Of a DNA stretch of 39,614 bases, positions 31,508-39,614 are shown piece after piece. A model generated the notes under the pieces. That model saw only the letters and a program-made list of their open reading frames with translations. It was not told the DNA's origin and made no database searches. The DNA lies in contig NZ_MDEE01000040.1 in NCBI RefSeq assembly GCF_002939865.1, positions 1 through 39,614 on the forward strand, written 5' to 3'. Every line of letters begins with the position of its first letter. The first letter of the stretch is position 1. Position numbers and translations under genes: made by a program. The stretch comes from Xanthomonas dyei. Lineage in GTDB: Bacteria; Pseudomonadota; Gammaproteobacteria; Xanthomonadales; Xanthomonadaceae.

Positions 31508-34150
31508 ATGAACAGCCAGTACCGTAAGCCCTTGCCGGGCACCTCGTTGGAGTATTTCGATGCACGCGCCGCAGTGGATGCGTTGCAGCCGGGCGCGTAT
31601 GCAACGTTGCCGTACACCGCGCGCGTGCATGCCGAAAATCTGGTGCGGCGCGCCGAGCCGCAACTGCTGGAGGCCTACCTGCGGCAGCTGATCGAGCGCA
31701 AGCGCGACCTGGATTTCCCGTGGTTTCCGGCGCGTGTGGTCTGCCACGATATCCTGGGGCAGACCGCGCTGGTCGATCTGGCCGGCTTGCGCGATGCCAT
31801 CGCCGAGCAGGGCGGCGACCCGGCGCAGGTCAATCCGGTGGTGCCGGTGCAGTTGATCGTCGATCACTCGCTGGCAGTGGAATACGCCGGCTTCGACAAG
31901 CAGGCCTTTGCCAAGAATCGCAGCGTGGAAGATCGCCGCAATGCCGATCGCTTTCACTTCATCGAATGGACCAAGCGTGCGTTCGAGAACATGGAGGTGA
32001 TTCCGCCGGGCAACGGGATCATGCATCAGATCAATCTGGAGAAGATGTCGCCGGTGATCTACACACTGGATGGCGTGGCGTTTCCGGATACCTGCGTGGG
32101 CACCGACAGCCACACCCCGCACGTGGATGCGTTGGGCGTGATCGCCGTGGGTGTGGGCGGGCTGGAAGCGGAGACCGTGATGCTGGGGCGCGCGTCGTGG
32201 ATGCGGTTGCCCGACATCATCGGCGTGGAATTGTTGGGCCGGCCGGCGCCGGGCATCACCGCCACCGACATCGTGCTGGCCTTGACCGAATTCCTGCGCC
32301 AGCAGCGCGTGGTCGGTGCATACCTGGAGTTTTACGGTGCCGGCGCCAGCGCGCTGACCATCGGCGACCGCGCCACCATCTCCAATATGACGCCCGAATT
32401 CGGCGCGACCGCGGCGATGTTCTACATCGACCAGCAGACCATCGACTACCTGCGGCTGACCGGCCGAGAGGACGCGCAGATTGCGCTGGTGGAAACCTAC
32501 GCGCGGCAGACCGGCTTGTGGGCCGACGCTCTGGTCACCGCGCAGTACGAGCGCGTGCTGCAGTTCGATCTGTCGAGCGTGGTACGCAACATGGCCGGGC
32601 CATCCAACCCGCACAAGCGGGTGGCGACTACCGAGCTGGCAAGCCGTGGCATCGCCGCTGCATGGGAAGACGTGCCAGGGCAGATGCCCGATGGCGCGGT
32701 GATCATCGCGGCGATCACCTCGTGCACCAACACCTCCAATCCACGTAACGTCATCGCCGCCGGCCTGCTGGCACGCAATGCCAATGCGCGCGGCCTGACC
32801 CGCAAACCGTGGGTGAAAAGTTCGCTGGCGCCCGGCTCCAAGGCGGTGCAGCTGTATCTGGAAGAGGCAGGCCTGCTGAGCGAGCTGGAGCAGCTGGGCT
32901 TCGGCATCGTGGCGTTTGCCTGCACCACCTGCAATGGCATGAGCGGCGCGCTGGACCCGGTGATCCAGCAGGAGATCATCGACCGCGACCTGTATGCGAC
33001 GGCGGTGTTATCGGGCAACCGCAATTTCGATGGGCGCATCCATCCGTATGCCAAGCAGGCGTTTCTGGCATCGCCGCCGCTGGTGATCGCCTATGCCATC
33101 GCAGGAACGGTGCGCTTCGATATCGAAAAGGATGCGCTCGGCATCGATGCGGATGGCACGCCGATCACGCTCAAAGAGTTGTGGCCGACCGATGCGGAGA
33201 TCGATGCGGTGGTGGCGCGCAGCGTCAAGCCGGAGCATTTCCGCAGCGTCTACGACCCGATGTTCAAGCGCAGCGTGGGGCAGGGCGCGCGCGTGAGCCC
33301 GCTGTACGACTGGCGCCCGACCAGCACCTATATTCGCCGTCCGCCGTATTGGGAGGGCGCACTGGCCGGTATACGCACGCTGCATGGCATGCGCGCGCTG
33401 GCGGTGCTGGGCGACAACATCACCACCGAGCACCTGTCTCCCTCCAACGCCATCATGGCCAGCAGTGCGGCCGGCGAATACCTGGCGCAGATGGGCGTGC
33501 CGGAAGAAGACTTCAATTCTTACGCCACCCATCGCGGCGACCACCTCACCGCGCAACGCGCCACCTTCGCCAACCCGAAGTTGGTCAACGAAATGGCCGT
33601 GGTGGATGGGCAGGTCACCGCCGGTTCGCTGGCACGGCTGGAGCCGGACGGGCAGGTCGTGCGCATGTGGGAGGCGATCGAAACCTATATGACGCGCAAG
33701 CAGCCGTTGGTCATCATTGCCGGCGCCGATTACGGGCAGGGCTCGTCGCGCGACTGGGCGGCCAAGGGCGTACGGCTGGCGGGCGTGGAAGCGATCGTGG
33801 CCGAAGGCTTCGAGCGGATCCACCGCACCAACCTGATCGGTATGGGCGTATTGCCGCTGGAATTCAAGCCGGGGACCGATCGCAAGACACTAGGTATCGA
33901 CGGCAGCGAAACATTCGACGTGATGGGCGAGCGCACGCCAGGCGCAACGCTGACGTTATCGATCCATCGCCGCAACGCCGAGCAGCTGCAGGTGCCGGTG
34001 ACCTGCCGTCTGGATACTGCGGAAGAAGTGGCGATCTATGAAGCCGGCGGCGTGTTGCAGCGGTTTGCGCAGGATTTTCTTGAGAGCCGGGAATCGGGAG
34101 TCGGGAATCGAGATGAGTTGAAGGCGACATCAGCACCGCAACCGCACTAG
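31508..34150 (+). CDS. acnD: Fe/S-dependent 2-methylcitrate dehydratase AcnD
   Basis: AcnD dehydrates 2-methylcitrate; with PrpF it replaces PrpD. It is an aconitase-superfamily protein with 4Fe-4S ligands in ITSCTNTSNPRNV and FACTTCNGMSG. Other blocks are CVGTDSHTPHVDALGVIAVG, GDNITTEHLSPSNAI, YGQGSSRDWAAKG and FERIHRTNLIGMGVLPLEF. The ATG at 31508 (MNSQYRKPLPGTSLEYFDAR) gives 880 aa, some 15-20 longer than usual. The extra C-terminus (about ESGVGNRDELKATSAPQPH) is encoded by two intergenic repeat families. No Shine-Dalgarno is evident before the ATG. It follows prpC after a repeat-filled gap of 237 bases. Confidence 0.95.
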   Translation: MNSQYRKPLPGTSLEYFDARAAVDALQPGAYATLPYTARVHAENLVRRAEPQLLEAYLRQLIERKRDLDFPWFPARVVCHDILGQTALVDLAGLRDAIAEQGGDPAQVNPVVPVQLIVDHSLAVEYAGFDKQAFAKNRSVEDRRNADRFHFIEWTKRAFENMEVIPPGNGIMHQINLEKMSPVIYTLDGVAFPDTCVGTDSHTPHVDALGVIAVGVGGLEAETVMLGRASWMRLPDIIGVELLGRPAPGITATDIVLALTEFLRQQRVVGAYLEFYGAGASALTIGDRATISNMTPEFGATAAMFYIDQQTIDYLRLTGREDAQIALVETYARQTGLWADALVTAQYERVLQFDLSSVVRNMAGPSNPHKRVATTELASRGIAAAWEDVPGQMPDGAVIIAAITSCTNTSNPRNVIAAGLLARNANARGLTRKPWVKSSLAPGSKAVQLYLEEAGLLSELEQLGFGIVAFACTTCNGMSGALDPVIQQEIIDRDLYATAVLSGNRNFDGRIHPYAKQAFLASPPLVIAYAIAGTVRFDIEKDALGIDADGTPITLKELWPTDAEIDAVVARSVKPEHFRSVYDPMFKRSVGQGARVSPLYDWRPTSTYIRRPPYWEGALAGIRTLHGMRALAVLGDNITTEHLSPSNAIMASSAAGEYLAQMGVPEEDFNSYATHRGDHLTAQRATFANPKLVNEMAVVDGQVTAGSLARLEPDGQVVRMWEAIETYMTRKQPLVIIAGADYGQGSSRDWAAKGVRLAGVEAIVAEGFERIHRTNLIGMGVLPLEFKPGTDRKTLGIDGSETFDVMGERTPGATLTLSIHRRNAEQLQVPVTCRLDTAEEVAIYEAGGVLQRFAQDFLESRESGVGNRDELKATSAPQPH

Positions 34151-34216
34151 CGTCTATGGCCCTTGCCGTGGTTCTGCCACCCAATCCCGTTCTCCAATCC
34201 CCAATCCCGGCCCTCC
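34082..34216 (+). repeat. GGGATTGG inverted repeat, copy 3, overlapping acnD end
   Basis: The left arm (GAGAGCCGGGAATCGGGAGT, then CGGGAATCGAG) lies inside the acnD reading frame, and the right arm (CCCAATCCCGTTCTCCAATC, then CCCAATCCCGGCC) ends a few bases before the prpF ATG. Between them sits one ACCGCAACCGCA unit. The arms are imperfect reverse complements. Confidence 0.75.
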
Positions 34217-34217
34217 C

Positions 34218-35417
34218 ATGATCTATCTCCCCCAACTCCGCATCCCCGCCACCTACCTGCGCGGTGGCACCAGCAAGGGCGTGTTTTTCCGCCTGCAGGA
34301 TCTGCCGGTTGCCGCACAACAGCCGGGGCCGGCGCGCGATGCGTTGTTGCTGCGGGTGATCGGCAGCCCCGATCCGTATGCCAAGCAGATCGATGGCATG
34401 GGCGGGGCCACGTCCAGTACCAGCAAGAGCGTGATCGTCTCTGCCAGTACGCGCGACGGACACGATGTGGACTATCTGTTCGGGCAGGTGTCCATCGACA
34501 GCGCGTTCGTGGATTGGAGCGGCAACTGCGGCAATTTGTCGGCGGCGGTGGGGCCGTTTGCGATCGCCAATGGCCTGGTCGATGCGGCGCGGGTGCCGCA
34601 CGATGGTGTGGCGACGGTGCGTATATGGCAGGCCAATATCGGCAAGACCATCGTGGCGCACGTGCCGATGAGCGACGGACAGGTGCAGGAAACCGGCGAC
34701 TTCGAGCTGGATGGGGTGACCTTTCCCGCCGCCGAAGTGCAGCTGGAATTTCTCGACCCCGCCGATGCGGCCGAGGGCGAGGGCGGCGCGATGTTTCCCA
34801 CCGGCAAGCTGATCGATCAGCTGGAGATTCCCGGCCTGGGCACGATCGCCGCCACGCTGATCAATGCCGGCATCCCGACCATTTTTGTCAACGCGCATGA
34901 CCTGGGTTACACCGGCACCGAATTGCAGGACGCAATCAATGGCGATCCGCGTGCGCTGGCCATGTTCGAAACACTGCGCGCACATGGCGCGGTGCGGATG
35001 GGGTTGATTGCCAACATCGACGACGCCGCCACGCGCCAGCACACCCCCAAGGTCGCCTTCGTTGCGCCGCCGGCCGACTACACCGCCTCCAGCGGCAAGC
35101 CGGTGCTTGCTGGCGAGATCGATCTGCTGGTGCGTGCGATGTCGATGGGCAAGTTGCACCACGCGATGATGGGTACCGCCGCCGTCGCCATCGGGACCGC
35201 AGCGGCGGTGCCCGGCACCCTGGTCAATCTGGCCGCAGGCGGCGCGACGCGCTCGGCGGTGCGTTTCGGCCATCCGTCCGGCACCTTGCGTGTCGGTGCG
35301 GAGGCGACGCTGGTGGACGGGCAGTGGCAGGTGACCAAGGCGCTGATGAGCCGCAGTGCGCGCGTGCTGATGGAAGGTTGGGTGCGCGTGCCTGGTGATG
35401 TTGCCAACGTCGAGTGA
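34218..35417 (+). CDS. prpF: PrpF, AcnD-accessory isomerase
   Basis: The 399-aa product is of the PrpF/DAP epimerase-like fold and is required for AcnD-dependent propionate use; it isomerises the aconitate-type product. The opening IPATYLRGGTSKGVFFRLQD is diagnostic, with the catalytic-region SGNCGNLSAAVGPFAIANG, the TLINAGIPTIFVNAHDLGY block and the C-terminal SGTLRVGAEATL. The start at 34218 follows the repeat's right arm, and no Shine-Dalgarno is visible. It is the last gene of the prp operon. A weak hairpin lies just downstream (35459-35485). Confidence 0.95.
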   Translation: MIYLPQLRIPATYLRGGTSKGVFFRLQDLPVAAQQPGPARDALLLRVIGSPDPYAKQIDGMGGATSSTSKSVIVSASTRDGHDVDYLFGQVSIDSAFVDWSGNCGNLSAAVGPFAIANGLVDAARVPHDGVATVRIWQANIGKTIVAHVPMSDGQVQETGDFELDGVTFPAAEVQLEFLDPADAAEGEGGAMFPTGKLIDQLEIPGLGTIAATLINAGIPTIFVNAHDLGYTGTELQDAINGDPRALAMFETLRAHGAVRMGLIANIDDAATRQHTPKVAFVAPPADYTASSGKPVLAGEIDLLVRAMSMGKLHHAMMGTAAVAIGTAAAVPGTLVNLAAGGATRSAVRFGHPSGTLRVGAEATLVDGQWQVTKALMSRSARVLMEGWVRVPGDVANVE

Positions 35418-35836
35418 ACGGAACACGGATGCACGTGGGTGGATGTCTCCGGTAGCGGGCGGAGTGGGCGCATCCACGCCGCTTTAAAAACCTGCCGGCG
35501 GTCCATTGCGGCTTGTCTACGCGCTCGTCAATCGGTATTGGGGGCAGTCGTCGTATGGGGCTTCCTGGGGCTCGCGCATGCGCCGCGACCTGTGCCATCG
35601 CTGGGTCCAGTGCAGCCAAGCCTGTTGCTGCGCCCGATTTGCTGAGCACTGCCTGCTGAGACACGCAACGTTCCAGCGCACAAATTGCACGCCTCTGTTG
35701 CATTAATTAGAACGCTCTTGCGAATTTAGAAAACTTTTTCGCACGCGCTCTGCCATATTTGTGTAATTCGTGTTAATTCTGTTGCAACGCGGCATGGAAA
35801 TCAGGCCGCTCCGCCAACCGAATTCGGAGTCTTCCC
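35418..35836. other. Intergenic region between prpF and the TonB-dependent receptor
   Basis: I see no gene. At 35459-35485 an imperfect GCGG-A-GTGG hairpin followed by TTT may end the prp transcript. The last ~140 bases are much more AT-rich than the surroundings and contain a spaced inverted repeat TGCGAA (35719-35724) / TTCGCA (35738-35743), so they probably hold the receptor's promoter and operator. Confidence 0.45.
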
Positions 35837-38053
35837 ATGTCAGCCAGCCGGTCGCTCAAGATCAGCGCGCTTGCCGTTGCCGTCGTTTCGCTTCTTCCGT
35901 TCCACGCTGCTGCGCAGCAGGCCTCTGGCGACGACGGTGTCGTGCGTCTGGATGCGGTCAAGGTTACGGTCGAGCGTCGCTCGGAAGACTCCAAGGATGT
36001 GCCGGTGTCCGCCAGCGTGTTGCGCCCGGAATTTCTGGACGCCATTTCCACCAGCGGCTCGGACATCCGCGTGCTGGCCGGCAAGGCGCCCAGCCTGAAC
36101 ATCGAATCGTCCAACGGCCGTGTGTTCCCGCGCGTGTACATCCGCGGCTACGGCAACACCGACTTCAATACCTACGCCTCGCAGCCGGTGTCGTTGATCT
36201 ATGACGACGTGGTACAGGAAAACGCCTTCCTGAAGGGCTTCCCGATCTTCGATCTGGAAGGCCTGGAAGTATTGCGTGGCCCGCAGGGCACCTTGTTCGG
36301 CCGCAATACGCCGGCCGGCGTGGTCAAGTTCAACTCGGTCAAGCCGACCATCGGCTCCAACGACGGCTACGCCAGCCTGTCCTATGGCACCTACGGCACC
36401 ATGACGCTGGAAAGCGGCCTGAGCATCGCGATGGGCGAGCATTGGGCGGCGCGTCTGTCCACCCTGGGCCAGCGCCGCGACGACTGGGTGGAGAACCGCG
36501 ACGGCCGCGATCTGGAAGGCTATACCGACTCGGCGGTGCGCCTGCAGTTGCTGTACCAGGCCAGCGACGATTTCAGCGCATTGTTCAACGCGCACGCGCG
36601 CCATCTGGACGGCACCGCGCGCCTGTTCCGCGCCAATATCATCCAGCCCGGCACCAACCAGCTGGTGGATGGCTTCGACGCCGAAAAATCTTTCATCGAC
36701 GGCGCCAACACCCAGGAACTGCAGACCTATGGCGGCAGCGCCAATCTGACCTGGGACCTGGGCGACATCGCGCTGCACTCGATTACCGCCTATGAAGGCA
36801 TCGGCAAGTACTACAGCCGTGGCGACATCGACGGCGGCTTCGGCGCGGTGTTCGCACCGCCGTCCGGCCCGGGCGCGATTCCGTTCCCGGTGGAAACCGC
36901 CGGTGGCATCAAGAGCCTGGACCAGTACAGCCAGGAACTGCGTGCCGAATCGCAGTACGAAGGCCCGCTCAACTGGCAGGCCGGCCTGTACTACTTCCAC
37001 GACGATGTGGAAGGCGAAAACTACACCTACAACACCTTCAGTGGCGGCGATCTGGCCAGCTACCAGCTGACCCGCCAGCGCAACACTTCGTGGGCAGCGT
37101 TCGGTTCGTTGAACTACGCGGCCACCGATCGCCTGAACCTGCGCGCCGGTATCCGCTACACCTACGACAAGAAGACCTTCGACGTGCTGGCGCTGGACCG
37201 CGTCACGCTGGTCGAGCCGTCCAGCGGCGAAACCGACAACTCCAAGGTCACCGGCGATCTGGCCGCGACGTTCTCCATCAACGACGACGTCAACGTGTAT
37301 GCACGTGCCGCACGTGGCTTCCGCGGCGCCAGCTTCGGCGTGCCCTCGGGCACCGCGCCGCTGACCGTGGCCGAGCCGGAGACGGTGGATTCGTTCGAGA
37401 TCGGCATCAAGTCGGATCTGTTCGACAACCGCGCGCGCCTGAGCTTTGACATCTACGATTTCCGGGTCAAGAACCAGCAGCTCACTGCGGTGGGCGGCGC
37501 CTCCAACGATGTGCGTCTGCTCAACGCCGACAAGACCAAGGCACGCGGCGCCGAGTTCGATTTCGAAGCGTTGATCACCCAGAACCTGCGCGTCACCGCC
37601 GGTGGCGCCTACAACTGGACCCGTATCGACGACCCGAACCTGTCGGTGGGCGTGTGCCGCACCTGCACCGTGACCGACCCGCTCAATGCGGCCGGCCGCG
37701 CGCTGATCGACGGTAACGATCTGCCGCAGGCGTCCAAGTGGATGGCCAACGCCACGCTGCGTTACGGCATCCCGATGGGCAACGATGGCGAGCTGTTCTT
37801 CTACACCGACTGGTCCTACCGCAGCGAAGTGAATTTCTTCCTGTACGACTCCAAGGAATTCACCGGCCAGCCGCTGGTCGAAGGCGGCGCCAAGATTGGT
37901 TACAACTGGGGCGCCGGTGCGTACGAGCTGTCGGTGTTCTGCCGCAACTGCACCAACCAGATCCGCGTGACCGGTGCGATCGATTTCAACAACCTCACCG
38001 GCTTCATCAACGACCCGCGCATCGTTGGCGCCCAGTTCCGCGCCAACTTCTGA
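35837..38053 (+). CDS. TonB-dependent outer-membrane receptor
   Basis: The 738-aa product has a signal peptide (MSASRSLKISALAVAVVSLL, cleavage near HAAA-QQ). A TonB-box-like stretch, LDAVKVTVERR, follows. The plug domain contains PRVYIRGYGNTDFNTYASQP and the EVLRGPQGTLFGRNTPAGVV motif. A 22-strand-type beta barrel then ends in a terminal Phe (VGAQFRANF). The barrel includes four Cys, CRTCT and CRNCT, in late extracellular or turn regions. It imports a ligand across the outer membrane using TonB energy. The substrate is unknown; the following secreted nucleoside hydrolase-like gene suggests nucleosides or related molecules. Confidence 0.93.
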   Translation: MSASRSLKISALAVAVVSLLPFHAAAQQASGDDGVVRLDAVKVTVERRSEDSKDVPVSASVLRPEFLDAISTSGSDIRVLAGKAPSLNIESSNGRVFPRVYIRGYGNTDFNTYASQPVSLIYDDVVQENAFLKGFPIFDLEGLEVLRGPQGTLFGRNTPAGVVKFNSVKPTIGSNDGYASLSYGTYGTMTLESGLSIAMGEHWAARLSTLGQRRDDWVENRDGRDLEGYTDSAVRLQLLYQASDDFSALFNAHARHLDGTARLFRANIIQPGTNQLVDGFDAEKSFIDGANTQELQTYGGSANLTWDLGDIALHSITAYEGIGKYYSRGDIDGGFGAVFAPPSGPGAIPFPVETAGGIKSLDQYSQELRAESQYEGPLNWQAGLYYFHDDVEGENYTYNTFSGGDLASYQLTRQRNTSWAAFGSLNYAATDRLNLRAGIRYTYDKKTFDVLALDRVTLVEPSSGETDNSKVTGDLAATFSINDDVNVYARAARGFRGASFGVPSGTAPLTVAEPETVDSFEIGIKSDLFDNRARLSFDIYDFRVKNQQLTAVGGASNDVRLLNADKTKARGAEFDFEALITQNLRVTAGGAYNWTRIDDPNLSVGVCRTCTVTDPLNAAGRALIDGNDLPQASKWMANATLRYGIPMGNDGELFFYTDWSYRSEVNFFLYDSKEFTGQPLVEGGAKIGYNWGAGAYELSVFCRNCTNQIRVTGAIDFNNLTGFINDPRIVGAQFRANF

Positions 38054-38080
38054 TCGGCACCGTTGTACGGTAGAACGCGA

Positions 38081-38113
38081 ACCGCCGGCCAGCATGCCGG
38101 CGGTTTTTTTTTT
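38081..38113 (+). terminator. Strong intrinsic terminator between receptor and nucleoside hydrolase genes
   Basis: ACCGCCGGC (38081-38089) pairs with GCCGGCGGT (38096-38104) around a CAGCAT loop, followed by a run of ten T ending at 38113. The next start codon is only 17 bases further on. Confidence 0.92.
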
Positions 38114-38130
38114 GCGGGAGGAGAGAACAG

Positions 38131-39123
38131 ATGCAACACAGATGGCAACGCACCTGGAGCATGCTGGCGATGTGGTGCCTCTGCGCCGCCGCGTGGGCGC
38201 AGGCGCCCGCGGCGGCGGTGCAGGGCGCAGCTGCGCCTGCCGACATGGTGGTGGTGTCCACCGATATCGGCGACGACATCGACGATGCGTTCGCGCTGGC
38301 ACTGCTGTTGCGTCGCCCACAGGTGCAGGTGCTGGGCATTGCATCGGCGTGGGGGGATACCACGCTGCGTGTACAGCTGTTGCAGCGTTTGTTGCAGCAG
38401 GCCGGGCGCAGCGACATCCCGTTGGCGATGGGCAAGCGCACCACCAGCACGATCGCCTTCAGTCAGGCGCGCTGGGCTGCGAAAGGGCAGCTGCCGAGCG
38501 GCTTGCCCGATGCGGCGACGATGATCCTGCAGCAGGCGCAGCGCCACCCGGGTGAGGTGACCTTGCTGGTGCTGGGCCCCATGACCGATGCCGCACTGGC
38601 GCAGCAACGCGACCCGGCGGGCTTTGCCAAGCTCAAGCGCATCGTGGCGATGGGCGGGTCGGTGCGGGTGGGCTACGGTAAGTCCGCGTATCGCCCGGCC
38701 AGCGCGCCGGCCGCCGAGTACAACATCGTGTCCGATGTGGCGGCCGCGCAGCGCGTGTTCGCGGCCGGTGTGCCAATCGTCCTGCTGCCGCTGGATGCCA
38801 CCCAGATCACCCTGGAAGAACCCGAGCGTATCGCGCTGTTTGCGCACGGCGATGGCCTGACCGACGCGCTCACCCAGCTCTACTACCAATGGCGCAACAC
38901 CGACCAGCCCTGGGCGAGCGCAACGCCGACCTTGTTCGATGCCGTGCCGGTGGCCTGGTTGCTGCGCCCCGAACTGTGCCCGACCACGCCGCTGCATCTG
39001 GATATCGATGCGCAAGGCGATACGCGCGAGGTGCCGGGCACGCCGAACGTGCAGGCCTGTCTGCGTGCGGACAAGCCGGCGTTGATCGACCTATACATGC
39101 GCACGGTGTTGCAGTTGCACTGA
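38131..39123 (+). CDS. Secreted nucleoside hydrolase-family protein
   Basis: The 330-aa product has a signal peptide ending near AWA-QA (residue 23-24), so it is periplasmic. It matches the inosine-uridine nucleoside hydrolase family, which splits nucleosides to base and ribose. The N-terminal calcium motif reads STDIGDDIDDAFAL; the usual first Asp is Ser. LLVLGPMTDAALA and EYNIVSDVAAAQ are present. The late catalytic block reads LFDAVPVAWL, with Phe where purine/pyrimidine-specific enzymes often have His. GGAGGAGAG precedes the ATG. It follows the receptor gene across a strong terminator, so expression may need read-through. Substrate specificity is unknown. Confidence 0.88.
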   Translation: MQHRWQRTWSMLAMWCLCAAAWAQAPAAAVQGAAAPADMVVVSTDIGDDIDDAFALALLLRRPQVQVLGIASAWGDTTLRVQLLQRLLQQAGRSDIPLAMGKRTTSTIAFSQARWAAKGQLPSGLPDAATMILQQAQRHPGEVTLLVLGPMTDAALAQQRDPAGFAKLKRIVAMGGSVRVGYGKSAYRPASAPAAEYNIVSDVAAAQRVFAAGVPIVLLPLDATQITLEEPERIALFAHGDGLTDALTQLYYQWRNTDQPWASATPTLFDAVPVAWLLRPELCPTTPLHLDIDAQGDTREVPGTPNVQACLRADKPALIDLYMRTVLQLH

Positions 39124-39125
39124 GA

Positions 39126-39330
39126 GCAGCCAACAAAACCACTTTGCAGCCGCCAGGCGGGCGTGGCAGTTACTCGGTGCGGCATGTACCACGTGTGCAT
39201 TCCGGTTCTGAGTGCGCCGTCCATACCTGCCTGACGACTGCTCATTACGTTTTGCTCGCTGCTCTTAAGAGCAGCGAACCAACGGAGTTAGCGCCTGCCT
39301 GACGGTGAGCGCAGTGGTTTTGTTGGCTGC
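39126..39330. repeat. 205-bp segment bounded by an 18-bp perfect inverted repeat
   Basis: GCAGCCAACAAAACCACT (39126-39143) has its exact reverse complement at 39313-39330. The left arm starts two bases after the nucleoside hydrolase stop codon. No transposase or coding sequence lies between the arms. Confidence 0.8.
39256..39277. repeat. 22-bp perfect palindrome
   Basis: The half-site TCGCTGCTCTT is followed directly by its reverse complement AAGAGCAGCGA, with no spacer. It lies inside the 205-bp inverted-repeat segment. Confidence 0.85.
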
Positions 39331-39380
39331 ACTTTTGGGATGCAGTCAAACGCCTGGTTGGTCGAAGGCGCGATGCCCTC

Positions 39381-39461
39381 ACCGCTCGCGGGACACGCCG
39401 TACATCCGTCAATGGAGGCTCGGTGGCGGCATCCATGCCGCCACACGGTCCCGCAAGCGGC
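39381..39461. repeat. Nested inverted repeat element
   Basis: Outer imperfect arms ACCGCTCGCGGGAC (39381-39394) and GTCCCGCAAGCGGC (39448-39461) enclose an inner perfect hairpin, GTGGCGGCAT (39423-39432) with ATGCCGCCAC (39435-39444). The pattern looks like a dispersed intergenic repeat, though no second copy is in the window. Confidence 0.7.
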
Positions 39462-39614
39462 GAGGACACCGCACCAGAAAGTCACTCGGTTACTTTGTTG
39501 AAAGTCTGTCTGCTGATCTCGTTGCGCTGCGAAGCTGATCAAACGCGGCGTTATCCAAACAACACACCATGCCTTGTTTGCAACCGTGCACACCGACCAT
39601 CTCCACTGGTCCTT

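Larger units (their letters stand above)
39124..39614. other. Non-coding right end with several inverted repeats
   Basis: I see no convincing gene in these 490 bases. They contain the inverted repeats listed separately (39126-39330, 39256-39277 and 39381-39461). Open frames on both strands are short and do not look coding. Confidence 0.6.

Noticed and set aside
35840..38344. 834-codon minus-strand open frame opposite the TonB-dependent receptor
   Set aside because: It is an antisense shadow; the plus-strand receptor has a signal peptide, plug and terminal Phe.

Overview
The window is a GC-rich stretch of gammaproteobacterial chromosome. It most resembles Xanthomonas (Lysobacterales): the PilZ/DnaX/Fab gene order, a GGGATTGGG-type intergenic repeat, a large TonB-dependent receptor with a periplasmic hydrolase, and abundant IS remnants all fit. 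The species cannot be fixed from sequence reading alone.

Region by region. Positions 1-1940 are the scarred end of an integrated element. Two abutting IS3-family remnants lie next to a tyrosine integrase whose catalytic C-terminus was cut off by an IS end, and the integrase sits against the 3' end of a tRNA-Ser(GGA) gene, a classic island attachment site. Positions 2074-5840 hold the DNA replication/repair set dnaX-ebfC-recR and a HIT-family hydrolase, with copies of an intergenic repeat ending at the start codons of recR and the HIT gene. Positions 6164-10551 (minus strand) are a tightly overlapped operon: moxR, a DUF58 protein, a TgpA-like transglutaminase and an Slp-like lipoprotein. Positions 10589-15263 carry three envelope-glycosylation genes: a GT39/ArnT-like enzyme with an extra C-terminal beta domain, a DPM/GtrB-like GT2, and a polytopic membrane protein.

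Positions 15418-26118 are the lipid/wall/replication supercluster: yceF-type Maf (divergent), yceD, rpmF, fabH, fabD, fabG, acpP, fabF, then pabB, mltG, holB and a PilZ protein. It resembles the E. coli yceF to holB region but lacks plsX and tmk and has pabB where E. coli has pabC. acpP is bracketed by hairpin terminators. A tRNA-Val(CAC) with a near-consensus promoter and terminator follows, then a small lipoprotein.

Positions 27403-35417 are a complete 2-methylcitrate (propionate) module: prpR (sigma-54 activator) divergent from prpB-prpC-acnD-prpF, with a well-formed -24/-12 promoter before prpB. Two repeat families flank acnD and supply its last codons. Positions 35837-39123 are a TonB-dependent receptor and a secreted nucleoside hydrolase-like protein, separated by a strong terminator, plausibly a nucleoside-scavenging pair. 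The last 490 bases contain inverted repeats and no convincing gene.

Most genes are conserved housekeeping or metabolic functions. I did not find a clear new multi-gene system. The most unusual signals are the repeats that end at start codons and extend AcnD, the apparently leaderless yceD, active-site departures in PabB, HolB and the nucleoside hydrolase, and the compound inverted repeats at the right end.
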